Source of the DNA: Acidobacteriota bacterium
GTDB taxonomy: Bacteria; Acidobacteriota; Terriglobia; Acidiferrales; UBA7541
Reading direction: 5' to 3'
NCBI GenBank assembly: GCA_013289695.1
Contig: JABCZK010000002.1
Span: 157,824-221,823 of the forward strand
DNA length: 64,000 nt
Position numbers and translations under genes: made by a program. The notes beneath the pieces were generated by a model. That model ran no database searches. It was not told the DNA's origin and saw nothing but the letters and a program-made list of their open reading frames with translations. Position 1 is the stretch's first letter; each line of letters begins with the position of its first letter. This document shows positions 1 to 8,267 of the stretch, in pieces.

Positions 1-2
1 TG

Positions 3-689
3 GTGCTCCTGCTCGATCAACAAGGACTCATCAACGCTGACCGCGTCTTCAGCTATTTCTGGCCGGTGGTTCTGATCGCCGCCGGCTCGACGATGCTGAT
101 TAATGGCCGCGGCTGCGGCGGACGAGGCGTGTGGGGCATCACTCTGCTAGCGATCGGAGTGCTCCTGGTTCTGGAAAATCTCGGCTTCGCACACATCCGC
201 TTTGACACGATCTGGCCCCTCATAATCATCGGCGGCGGAGTCTTGATGATCTGGCGGGCCGCCAGCCCGCGTACCCGTCCCGATGGCACAACCGGTTCTC
301 AGTGGCCAGAGTTTTTCAATAGCTGGGCCCGCACCGGTTCCCCGGACGCCGATTTCAACGGCGTCGCAATTCTCGGCGGCTTCAAACGCCGCATTACCAG
401 CAAGAAATTCAAAGGCGGCAGCGTCTTGTCCGTGATGGGCGGCTTTCAAATTGACCTGCGCCAAGCGGACATGGAAGGTGATTCGGCCACCATCGAAGCC
501 ATGTCCTTCATGGGTGGCGGCGAAATCAAAGTTCCGGACGAGTGGCTGGTTTCCATGGAGGGTATCAGCCTGTTCGGCGCCTTCGTGGACGAAACCGATC
601 AGCAACCGCCCAGCGTCAGCGGCACGCAACAAAAACGACTGATTATGAAAGGTGCCAGCCTGTTCGGCGGCATCGTCGTAAAGAACTAA
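3..689 (+). CDS. LiaF/LiaI-like membrane protein (5' end outside window)
   Basis: The protein opens with two or three hydrophobic segments (about residues 15-35, 44-62 and 68-85), followed by a soluble C-terminal half rich in GG-F-x-G turns. This layout matches the LiaI/LiaF-like N-terminal region plus the 'cell-wall-active antibiotics response' C-terminal domain. LiaF proteins sense envelope stress and restrain a partner two-component system. A GTG at position 3 could start translation, but the true start probably lies upstream of the window, so I treat it as 5'-partial. It sits 9 nt before a LytS-type kinase gene, which supports a regulatory partnership. The family is fairly clear; the role is inferred. 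Confidence 0.72.
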   Translation: MLLLDQQGLINADRVFSYFWPVVLIAAGSTMLINGRGCGGRGVWGITLLAIGVLLVLENLGFAHIRFDTIWPLIIIGGGVLMIWRAASPRTRPDGTTGSQWPEFFNSWARTGSPDADFNGVAILGGFKRRITSKKFKGGSVLSVMGGFQIDLRQADMEGDSATIEAMSFMGGGEIKVPDEWLVSMEGISLFGAFVDETDQQPPSVSGTQQKRLIMKGASLFGGIVVKN

Positions 690-698
690 AGCGCAATC

Positions 699-1769
699 AT
701 GCATCCCATACTCAGCCAATTCCGCCGCGTCTTAATTTACCTCCTCGCGTGGATTCCCATCGCCGGCCTGCTCGCCTATCTCCTCACCGTCTCTCACGAA
801 TTAAGCGATCACGAAGCAATCGTCCTTTCCGTGCCGCTCTGCCTTCTGTACGCGTTTCTTTGCCTCACTTCCTGGTATTCCTGCCGCGGTAACCCGCTGG
901 AAAAATATAGCCTCGGCCGCTTGATTGCCACGCACCTAACCGCGGCGCTCGTCGCCGCTATCATCTGGGCCGTTGCGGCCGAGAGCCTCGCCAGCACGCT
1001 CTCCAAGATGCAATCCTTTCCAGGCCTGAGCCACCGTTTCCGGCCGGAAGTTCCGCTGGTGATCGTCACCGGCCTGCTGCTTTATCTGCTCTGGGTAACC
1101 TTGTATTACGTGATAATTGCAGTCGAAGCCTCGCGTGACGCGGAAGCCCGTGTGATGAAAGCCAGCGTCCTCGCACGCGATGCCGAACTGCGCGCGTTGA
1201 AAGCTCAAGTCAATCCGCACTTCCTCTTCAACAGTTTGAATTCCATCAGCGCGCTCACCAGTTCCGACGCATCCAAGGCGCGGGAAATGTGTATCCTGCT
1301 CGGTGATTTCTTGCGACGCACTCTGGGCCTGGGAGAAAAAGCCGCGATTCCGCTGGAAGAAGAGCTCTCTCTCATCCGCGCCTTCCTCGCCGTCGAAAAA
1401 GTCCGCTTCGGCGCGCGCATCCACATGGAAGAAAATATTGACCAAACCGCTCTGCACGTTCCGGTGCCGCCTCTTCTGTTGCAACCGCTCGTCGAAAACG
1501 CCGTCGTGCACGGCATCGCCAACCTCGTCGAAGGCGGCTGGATCCGTCTGGACGTCCACTCGCAAAACGGCGACCTGACCATCACGGTCGAAAACAGTTT
1601 CGATCCCGATGCTCCGCCGCGGCGCAAAAGCGGCGTCGGCCTGGTGAACGTCCGCCAGCGTTTGCAGGCGCGCTACGGCAATCAAGCCAGCTTCGCCGTA
1701 AAAACCGAAGGTGATCGTTACCGCGTGGCCCTGACTCTGCCCACGGAAAGCGAGGCGCAACCGGCATGA
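699..1769 (+). CDS. LytS/AlgZ-family sensor histidine kinase
   Basis: Four hydrophobic segments (about residues 11-30, 41-58, 75-95 and 118-142) precede a cytoplasmic kinase of the His_kinase (LytS) type. The phosphoacceptor is H174 in the family motif NPHFLFNSLN. The ATPase shows the N-box LVENAVVHG (N267) and a G-box GVGLVNVRQRL near 312-322. Such kinases pass phosphate to LytTR regulators and sense membrane, cell-wall or metabolite cues. It overlaps the next gene by 4 nt (ATGA), so the two are translationally coupled. The LiaF-like gene just upstream points to envelope stress as the input (inference). Confidence 0.9.
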   Translation: MHPILSQFRRVLIYLLAWIPIAGLLAYLLTVSHELSDHEAIVLSVPLCLLYAFLCLTSWYSCRGNPLEKYSLGRLIATHLTAALVAAIIWAVAAESLASTLSKMQSFPGLSHRFRPEVPLVIVTGLLLYLLWVTLYYVIIAVEASRDAEARVMKASVLARDAELRALKAQVNPHFLFNSLNSISALTSSDASKAREMCILLGDFLRRTLGLGEKAAIPLEEELSLIRAFLAVEKVRFGARIHMEENIDQTALHVPVPPLLLQPLVENAVVHGIANLVEGGWIRLDVHSQNGDLTITVENSFDPDAPPRRKSGVGLVNVRQRLQARYGNQASFAVKTEGDRYRVALTLPTESEAQPA

Positions 1770-2536
1770 CCCGCGCAGCTGCAGCAAAAATTCGAGCGGT
1801 GATTGTGGACGACGAAGAACTCGCTCGCCAGGTCCTGCGCGAATTCATCGCCGCGCACAACGAAATCGAGCTGATCGCCGAATGTGCCAACGGTTTCGAA
1901 GCCGTGAAGATCGTCACCGAGCAGAAGCCCGACCTGATGTTTCTCGACATCCAGATGCCCAAGCTCGATGGCTTCGAAGTCCTCGAGCTGATTGGCAACG
2001 ACACCGCCGTCGTCTTCGTCACCGCCTACGACAGCTACGCCATCAAAGCCTTCGAAGTTCATGCAGTCGACTACCTTCTGAAGCCCTTCGGCGCCGACCG
2101 CTTCGAAGCATCGCTGCAACGCGCCAAAGAGCGCCTCGCAGGCAAACTGCCGGAGCAGACGCCGTCCGCGACAGAATTAGCCGTCGCCGCTCGCGCGCCC
2201 GCGCAATTCCTCGATCGCATTGCGGTCCGCGATGGCACCCGCGTTTGCATCATTCCGCTCGCCAAGCTCGACTACGCCGAAGCTCAGGACGATTACGTCG
2301 CGCTCGCCGCCGAAGGCAAGAAGCATCTGAAGCAGCAAACCATCTCCAGCCTGGAATCCGCGCTCGACCCCGCGCGCTTCATGCGCATTCACCGGTCCTA
2401 CATCGTCAACCTGGAACGAGTAGCTAAGGTCGAGCCCTACGGCAAAGAGAGCCACATCGCCGTCCTCGCCAATGGCACCCAGCTTCCAGTAAGCCGCGCA
2501 GGCTACGCACGCCTCCGCGCCTTTCTCGACCGCTAA
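1766..2536 (+). CDS. LytTR-family response regulator
   Basis: An N-terminal receiver (residues about 9-125) has the acidic pair D15/D16, phosphoacceptor D61 in FLDIQMP, T near 89 and the conserved lysine in YLLKPF. A linker leads to a LytTR DNA-binding domain (about 155-256) with the typical FMRIHRSYIVNL stretch. It is the cognate partner of the kinase it overlaps. LytTR regulators usually bind paired direct repeats ahead of a few envelope or virulence genes; the targets here are unknown. The length, 256 aa, is normal. Confidence 0.92.
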   Translation: MTRAAAAKIRAVIVDDEELARQVLREFIAAHNEIELIAECANGFEAVKIVTEQKPDLMFLDIQMPKLDGFEVLELIGNDTAVVFVTAYDSYAIKAFEVHAVDYLLKPFGADRFEASLQRAKERLAGKLPEQTPSATELAVAARAPAQFLDRIAVRDGTRVCIIPLAKLDYAEAQDDYVALAAEGKKHLKQQTISSLESALDPARFMRIHRSYIVNLERVAKVEPYGKESHIAVLANGTQLPVSRAGYARLRAFLDR

Positions 2537-3037
2537 CTCCGCTCGTCGCGCTACAGCACGCCGCGTCCTCGCCTGGCCCTAGATGGAGTGCGACGGCTTG
2601 CCGGCGCTTTCGCCGAAGCGAATTGCCCGGCAACAAAACGATCCAGGCGAAGCTTGCCTCGCCCCTCTCGCCTGCTGTGTAAGGGGTCGCCGGTAGGGTC
2701 GCAGCTTGTGAATCGCCCCGTAGGGCGATTCATCCGGAGATCCCGCAGTGCGGGATCGAAGGGCCACGCTGCGAACCCCCGACTTTCAACGTTCAAGCCT
2801 CGACTGTAAACTCCGTCAGCCGCTCCAGCCCATTACCTCGAGCGCACGACCGCGCCACAATCTCATTTTTTTACACGCCCCAGTTCTAGGACTTCTACTA
2901 CTCGCTGTTCGCCCGTTGTAGACGACCTGTATATTGCGGCACGCGTCCATTCGTAGTAATGTCCGCCCATGCCCCGCCCTTCCTCGCGACGGTCCCCCCG
3001 GCATCGCGCTAAGGGCATGCAAAGGAGAGGTAGGAAA
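2537..3037. other. 500-nt gene-free stretch with a palindromic repeat
   Basis: No reading frame here looks protein-like. The middle holds two palindromes of the dispersed family described separately (about 2694-2772). The last part presumably carries the promoter of the coiled-coil gene; I could not assign convincing -35 and -10 boxes. Confidence 0.5.
2694..2772. repeat. Dispersed palindromic repeat, GAATCGCC / ATCCCGC type
   Basis: Two perfect palindromes lie side by side: GAATCGCCC-cgta-GGGCGATTC at 2710-2731 and GATCCCGC-agt-GCGGGATC at 2739-2757. The same two stems recur together, in the other orientation, at 22457-22511. Single related stems occur at 12909, 17350 and 20690. Confidence 0.8.
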
Positions 3038-3604
3038 ATGGCATCCCCGGCGGACGCAAAAATGCACAATTCAAATTCCAAGGAAAACGCGGAAGGCGCC
3101 AATGTAGACAAGATCCGCGACATCTTATTCGGCTCGCAGATGCGCGATTACGAGAAACGCTTCGTCCGCCTGGAAGAAACCGTCAGCAAGGCCATCGATA
3201 CACTGCGCGAGGACATGACCAAACGCCTCGACACTCTGGGCAATTACATCAAGGAAGAAACCGATTCCCTGGGGCAGCGCATCAAGACCGAAAAGTCCGA
3301 GCGCGCTGAAGGACTGAAAGAACTTACGCGCGAAATGAAGGACACCGGAAAGATCGTCGACAAGAAACTCTCGCAACTCGAAGACCAGATGTCCGATGGC
3401 CACGCCGAGCTGCGCGCCAAGCTGCTTGAGCATTCAAAGTCGGTCTCCGCGGAAATTGATAAGCTGCGCCGCGATTCCACCGCGGCCCTGAACCGGGAAG
3501 TCGAAGTCTTGCGCGATGAAAAAACGGACCGCGCCGGCCTCGCCGACTTGTTTAACGAATTCTCGCTGCGGCTCAAGAACAAATTCGAGCTGCCCGGAGA
3601 GTAG
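3038..3604 (+). CDS. Coiled-coil protein of a GTPase-OmpA cassette
   Basis: A 188-residue, highly charged protein that is mostly heptad-like helix from about residue 35 to 165, with no signal peptide or membrane segment, so probably cytoplasmic. Near the N-terminus it has the stretch IRDILFGSQMRDYEKRF, which I take to be the conserved core of the family; the C-terminus ends in a short helix. I chose ATG 3038 because it follows AGGAGAGG at good spacing; an in-frame ATG at 2969 has no such site. It lies 112 nt before the OmpA-like gene on the same strand and may be an adaptor for the downstream GTPase/kinase proteins (inference). I know no assigned function. Confidence 0.7.
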   Translation: MASPADAKMHNSNSKENAEGANVDKIRDILFGSQMRDYEKRFVRLEETVSKAIDTLREDMTKRLDTLGNYIKEETDSLGQRIKTEKSERAEGLKELTREMKDTGKIVDKKLSQLEDQMSDGHAELRAKLLEHSKSVSAEIDKLRRDSTAALNREVEVLRDEKTDRAGLADLFNEFSLRLKNKFELPGE

Positions 3605-3716
3605 CCGAAGAGTGACCGGAAGACTTGCCGGCAGATTCGCCGGCGAGTGCATCGGTAACGCGCGGATTCAGCGAGTTGCATCCTGAGCCCGCCGGCGAAA
3701 CCTTCACCCTCCCAAT

Positions 3717-5537
3717 ATGGCCGAGCAAGCGCAACGCCGCGCCTTCGAGGCGCAGGCCCAGGAAAAACCGACGGACAACAACCACGCGTACGAAGAGTTG
3801 CGCCACTTAATCGTCGCGCCCGAACAGGAAGGCATCGCGTCGATCCAGGATCGCCTCGAAAATCTCGAAAAACGCACGGAAGACGTGAGTGTCGTCGTCG
3901 CCGAAGCCATTCAGATGCGCCGCGCGAAAGGCGATGACCTCGCTCTGGCCGCTGCTCTCGCCCCCACCATTCAAGAAACTCTGCGCGAATCCGTTCGCCG
4001 CGATCCTCACGTTCTTGCCGACGCGCTTTTCCCCGTCATGGGTCCTGCCATTCGCAAATCCATCGCGGAAACTCTGCGCGGCATGCTCGAATCTTTCAAC
4101 GAAGCTCTCGAGCACAGCCTGTCGTGGCGCGGAATCAAATGGCGCATCGAAGCGTTCCGCACCGGAAAACCGTTCGCGGAAATTGTTTTGATGCACAGCC
4201 TGCTCTATCGCGTCGAGCAGGTTTTCCTGATCCATCGCGAAACCGGGTTGGTCCTGAATCACGTCGTTGCTCCGTCCGCTCCTGCGCAGGACGCCGACAT
4301 GGTCGCGGGGCTCCTCTCCGCGATTCAACAGTTTGCGCGCGATTCCTTTCAGCCGGGGAAAACCGAAAACCTCGGCAACATGACGTTCGACGAGTTGCAG
4401 ATTCGCGTCGTCAGCGGTCCGAACGCCGTAATCGCTGCCGCCATTCGCGGCCACGCGCCTGAAGCTTACAACCTGGCGATGAACGAAACATTGGAAGAGA
4501 TCCAACGGCATTACAGTTCCGCGCTGGCCCGCTTCGCGGGCGATCCGGGGCCGTTCCGCGCGGCGGAATCTCAGATCGCGCGCCTGCTCGAAACCCAGTA
4601 TCGTGAGAAGCCGCCGGAAATGCGCAGACCGCGCGCGGCCATGATCGCGGGAGCCATTGCCGCCGTCCTGCTGCTCGGTTGGATTGGCTACTCCACGTAC
4701 TTGCTCATCGAATGGTCGCGATTCCTGTCTGCGATGCGCAAACAGCCCGGCATCGTCGTGGTTTCGTACACCAAAGACGGCCGTACGTTTCACATTCAAG
4801 GATTCCGTGATCCTCTCTCGGAAGATCCCAAGAAATTGATCGCTCAGGCCGGCCTCGATCCCGATCACGCGGACCTGCAGCTCGCGCCCTACTATTCGCT
4901 CGATGATGCCATCGTGGCCAGGCGTGCCGCGGCGTTGCTGCATCCGCCCACGGGCGTCACGTTCACGGCAAACGACGGCGAATTAATTCCCGAAGGCGCC
5001 GCATCGCAGAATTGGATCGCACAGCTTGAGGAAAAAGCTCCCTGGATTGCCGGCGTCAGCCGCGTGGACGAATCTCATTTGCAGAATTCGAACCTCCAGG
5101 AACTCAATGCGCTGAAGAACACGCTTGAATCCACTGCGCTGCTATTCCCTCTGGGCCGCGCGGAGCTGGAAGTCGGCCAGGAAAATAATCTCACCCAAAC
5201 CGAAAAGAATATCCGCGAACTCGTCGCGCAGGCCGGCTCTCTGCACCAGGCCGTCAGCATCGAACTGGTCGGCCACACCGATATTACCGGCGTCGAAGCC
5301 GCAAATCTTGCTCTCAGCCGGCAGCGTGCCGACCAAATTCGCGCGGCTCTGTTGCGCAACGGCGTCCGATCCGCCAGCCTGCTTCCGCGCGGTGTCGGCA
5401 CTTCCCAGCCTCTGCGCGATGAAGGCACCGAAGAAGGGCGCCGCCTCAATCGCAGCGTCACGTTCAAGATCACTGTTTCTCCTCTGCCCGCCGCCGGCAC
5501 AGTCACTGGTGCCTCAGGCGCTGCTCCCTTAAACTGA
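3717..5537 (+). CDS. Inner-membrane OmpA-family protein with cytoplasmic roadblock/longin-like domain
   Basis: This 606-aa protein has no signal peptide. Residues 1-150 are helical. Residues about 155-270 read like a roadblock/longin fold (strands around VEQVFLIHRETG, a helix at 193-212, strands at 225-245). One membrane helix lies at about 307-331. Then comes a periplasmic region (about 335-455) that may be BON-like, and an OmpA-type peptidoglycan-binding domain (about 470-588) with the core motif LVGHTD and helix LSRQRADQIR. So it should be anchored in the inner membrane, grip peptidoglycan outside and present a GTPase-interaction domain inside. It lies 13 nt ahead of the small GTPase. The OmpA domain and membrane helix are clear; the roadblock assignment is my structural reading. 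Confidence 0.82.
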   Translation: MAEQAQRRAFEAQAQEKPTDNNHAYEELRHLIVAPEQEGIASIQDRLENLEKRTEDVSVVVAEAIQMRRAKGDDLALAAALAPTIQETLRESVRRDPHVLADALFPVMGPAIRKSIAETLRGMLESFNEALEHSLSWRGIKWRIEAFRTGKPFAEIVLMHSLLYRVEQVFLIHRETGLVLNHVVAPSAPAQDADMVAGLLSAIQQFARDSFQPGKTENLGNMTFDELQIRVVSGPNAVIAAAIRGHAPEAYNLAMNETLEEIQRHYSSALARFAGDPGPFRAAESQIARLLETQYREKPPEMRRPRAAMIAGAIAAVLLLGWIGYSTYLLIEWSRFLSAMRKQPGIVVVSYTKDGRTFHIQGFRDPLSEDPKKLIAQAGLDPDHADLQLAPYYSLDDAIVARRAAALLHPPTGVTFTANDGELIPEGAASQNWIAQLEEKAPWIAGVSRVDESHLQNSNLQELNALKNTLESTALLFPLGRAELEVGQENNLTQTEKNIRELVAQAGSLHQAVSIELVGHTDITGVEAANLALSRQRADQIRAALLRNGVRSASLLPRGVGTSQPLRDEGTEEGRRLNRSVTFKITVSPLPAAGTVTGASGAAPLN

Positions 5538-5550
5538 GCGAGACATCGGA

Positions 5551-6048
5551 ATGCTCCAGAAGAAAGTCTGCATGCTCGGTTCCTTCTCCGTCGGAAAATC
5601 CAGCCTGGTGCGGCGCTTCGTCGAAAGCATGTTCGACGAGCAGTACCACACGACCATCGGCGTGAAGGTGGATAAAAAAGTGGTGCATGCCAACGGCGAA
5701 GACCTTACGCTGGTGCTCTGGGATATTTACGGCGAAGATGTGTTCCAGAAAATGCGCCTGTCCTACCTGCGCGGTATGCATGGCTATCTTCTGGTCGTGG
5801 ACGGCACGCGCCGCCAAACTCTGGACGATGCGCTGGAATTGAATGAACGTGTTGTGGCCGCAATCGGAAAAGTGCCCGCGGTGCTGGCCCTGAATAAATA
5901 TGACCTCACAGATCAGTGGGAAATCGAACCCGCTCAGGAAGCGCAGCTGGCCGCAGCAGGCTGGACGCTCGAGCACACCAGCGCCAAAACAGGCGATGCT
6001 GTCGAAAACGCTTTCTCGCATCTGGCACAAGCGATGCTAGCAAAATAA
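5551..6048 (+). CDS. Ras/Rab-like small GTPase
   Basis: A 165-aa single-domain GTPase with all G motifs: P-loop GSFSVGKS (10-17), switch I TT (34-35), G3 WDIYG (57-61), G4 NKYD (115-118) and G5 SAK (144-146). The residue after the G3 glycine is Glu62, where Ras and Rab have the catalytic Gln, so intrinsic hydrolysis may be slow and depend on a partner. There is no C-terminal cysteine for lipidation. It is packed between the OmpA/roadblock-like gene (13 nt upstream) and the hybrid kinase (adjacent, no gap). By analogy with MglA-MglB, the upstream protein could recruit or regulate it (inference). Confidence 0.9.
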   Translation: MLQKKVCMLGSFSVGKSSLVRRFVESMFDEQYHTTIGVKVDKKVVHANGEDLTLVLWDIYGEDVFQKMRLSYLRGMHGYLLVVDGTRRQTLDDALELNERVVAAIGKVPAVLALNKYDLTDQWEIEPAQEAQLAAAGWTLEHTSAKTGDAVENAFSHLAQAMLAK

Positions 6049-8136
6049 ATGGCCACGAATTCCATCTTCGAATCATTCCTCGGCAGCGAAGGTTACGTGC
6101 TGTTTGAGTATCTCGGCGATGGCGATTTCCGGCTGATCGGCGACTGGCCTCCATGGTGCGCAAACATTTGGGCCGCAGTGCCCGGCGGCGGCGGGCCGAT
6201 ACGTTTGATCGACAAATCGACCTTCCTTGAGAATTTCCTCGTTGATGCTGAAGAATTCTGGCGCGCTCTTTCGCCGGGCTCAGTGAATTCCGGCACTTGG
6301 ATCGAACGAGGCGCGGATGGCGGCGAAATTCCACTCGAAGCTTCCGCACGCTCGCTCGACGGAAAACGAATTCTGCTGATTCAAAACCTTTCGGAAACGT
6401 TTGGGCAGCGGCAGAAGTGGTTCCAGGCCGCGCGGGATTCCGTTCTCGAACACGAAAAGCTGCTGAAAGAAATTCAGAAGAAGGAAATTCTGCTGCATTG
6501 CATCGTGCACGACCTCACTCAACCGCTCAGCGCCATGAACGGAGTTTTCCATCTCCTCGAACGGGAAAATCTCCCCGCCGCGCTGCGCAAATACGTAACA
6601 GCCGGCGAGCGCGAGTCACAGCGTCAGGAACTGATGATTCGCGGGATCCTGGAAGCTTTTTCCAGCGACCTCGCCGCGCAGCAAGCGCGTGAAACTACGC
6701 TTTCCGAGGCTCCGGACCTGCTCGTCTGCGCCAAGCAAGCGATCGAGGAATTCTCTCCTGCGTTTCGCGAGCGCCAGATCCACCTGGCTCTGGGCGCGCA
6801 CGCTAGCGGTTCGCGCGGCTGGCGCGTGGCCGGTGATGCCTCGCGAATCGATCGCATCTTCGGCAATTTGCTGGAAAACGCCATGCGCTACGCGCCGAAG
6901 GGAACTTCGGTTACGATTGGTTTGCAGGACCACGATGGATTCGCCTTCGCGTTCGTGGACGATGAAGGTCCAGGCTTGCCGCCCGATCAGCGCCCCGATC
7001 AGCTTTTCGCGCTTTTTTCCAAGGGCAAGACGCAGGCAGGAAAAGCCGGACTCGGACTTTATTTCTGCAAGATCACGGTAGAGCGTTGGGGCGGCGCCAT
7101 CGGCGCGGAAACGCGTGAGCGTGGCGGCTCGCGATTCTGGTTTCGCTTGCCGCGCGCGGCGGAAACCGCGGAGAGCAAAGGAACCGCTGCGGCACGGAGG
7201 AAATCCGTGGAGCATCTGGAAAAAGATAAATCACACAAACTCAAGAAGGCCGAAAAATCTCTGCGTATTCTCGTCGCCGATGATGCCGAACTGAATCGCG
7301 ACCTGATCATTGAGCTATTAAAGAAGCGCGGGCACTTCGCCGAAGGCGTCGCCGACGGCCGCCAGGCCCTCGCCGCGCTGGAAAATCACACCTTCGACGT
7401 GGTGCTGCTGGACGAAGAAATGCCGATCATGACCGGGCTGCAAGCCACCGCCGCGATTCGGCGGCGCGAAGCCACTACCGGAAAACATCAGGTCATCATC
7501 GGCATCTCCGGCCATACCACTGAAGACGACGAGCATCGTTTTCGTGAAGCGGGAATGGACTCATCTCTCGCGAAACCCGTGGATGTGAAGACGCTCTACA
7601 AGGCCGTCGAGTCGACGGATCAGTGCTTGCATCCGGCTGCCTCACATTCTCAACATGACGCAGAACCCATCGCAGCGACTGCGTCATCCGCGACGCCACG
7701 CGCCTCAACGGATTCCGTGGCAAATTCGCCGGGGGTTTCCGAAGACGTCGTCACGCACTTGCGCCGCACGACCGGAGGAAATGAGAAACTGATTCGTTCG
7801 CTCGCCGCCACGTTCTTGGCGGATGCGCCGAAGGCGCTGTCGCGCATCCGCAACGCGGTCGCGAAGAAGAACTCCGCAGAACTCACGAGCGCCGCTCACC
7901 TGCTGAAAGGATCGCTTGCCATTTTTGGCGCCCCGAAAGCCGTCGCTGCGGCGCGCAATCTCGAGGCCCTCGGTCGCGCGGAGAACCTCCGCGAAGCGCC
8001 AGCGGGATTGAGCTCCCTCGAATCCGAATTCGCGCTCCTGCAGCACGAACTTCGCGCGATTCACTCCGCGCCGCCTCCCACAGTCAAATCGCGGCCCACG
8101 CCGCAGGCCACGCGCGAGCGCAAACGCGCACGTTAG
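6049..8136 (+). CDS. Hybrid histidine kinase with receiver and HPt domains
   Basis: A soluble 695-aa phosphorelay protein. Residues 1-120 form a PAS-like sensor region. The dimerisation domain carries H154 in HDLTQPL. The ATPase has N277 and the G1 box DEGPGL (305-310). A basic linker (about 375-405) leads to a receiver (405-520) with phosphoacceptor D455 in LLDEEMP. A second linker precedes an HPt domain (about 563-675) with H617 in AAHLLKGS. Phosphate could thus pass His-Asp-His within one chain. The start codon directly follows the GTPase stop codon, so input from that GTPase is likely (inference). There is no membrane segment and no DNA-binding output nearby. Confidence 0.9.
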   Translation: MATNSIFESFLGSEGYVLFEYLGDGDFRLIGDWPPWCANIWAAVPGGGGPIRLIDKSTFLENFLVDAEEFWRALSPGSVNSGTWIERGADGGEIPLEASARSLDGKRILLIQNLSETFGQRQKWFQAARDSVLEHEKLLKEIQKKEILLHCIVHDLTQPLSAMNGVFHLLERENLPAALRKYVTAGERESQRQELMIRGILEAFSSDLAAQQARETTLSEAPDLLVCAKQAIEEFSPAFRERQIHLALGAHASGSRGWRVAGDASRIDRIFGNLLENAMRYAPKGTSVTIGLQDHDGFAFAFVDDEGPGLPPDQRPDQLFALFSKGKTQAGKAGLGLYFCKITVERWGGAIGAETRERGGSRFWFRLPRAAETAESKGTAAARRKSVEHLEKDKSHKLKKAEKSLRILVADDAELNRDLIIELLKKRGHFAEGVADGRQALAALENHTFDVVLLDEEMPIMTGLQATAAIRRREATTGKHQVIIGISGHTTEDDEHRFREAGMDSSLAKPVDVKTLYKAVESTDQCLHPAASHSQHDAEPIAATASSATPRASTDSVANSPGVSEDVVTHLRRTTGGNEKLIRSLAATFLADAPKALSRIRNAVAKKNSAELTSAAHLLKGSLAIFGAPKAVAAARNLEALGRAENLREAPAGLSSLESEFALLQHELRAIHSAPPPTVKSRPTPQATRERKRAR

Positions 8137-8267
8137 GCGCTCGATTCTGATGCAACGCTCACCGCATCGAGACCTCCGCTCGCCAGATATGACTGTGGCT
8201 GACTAAACAAGCAACCGCTTCGCGCCCACGCTTGCCGCTCGCGTGCCCCGGCGCGATACTCGAACGC

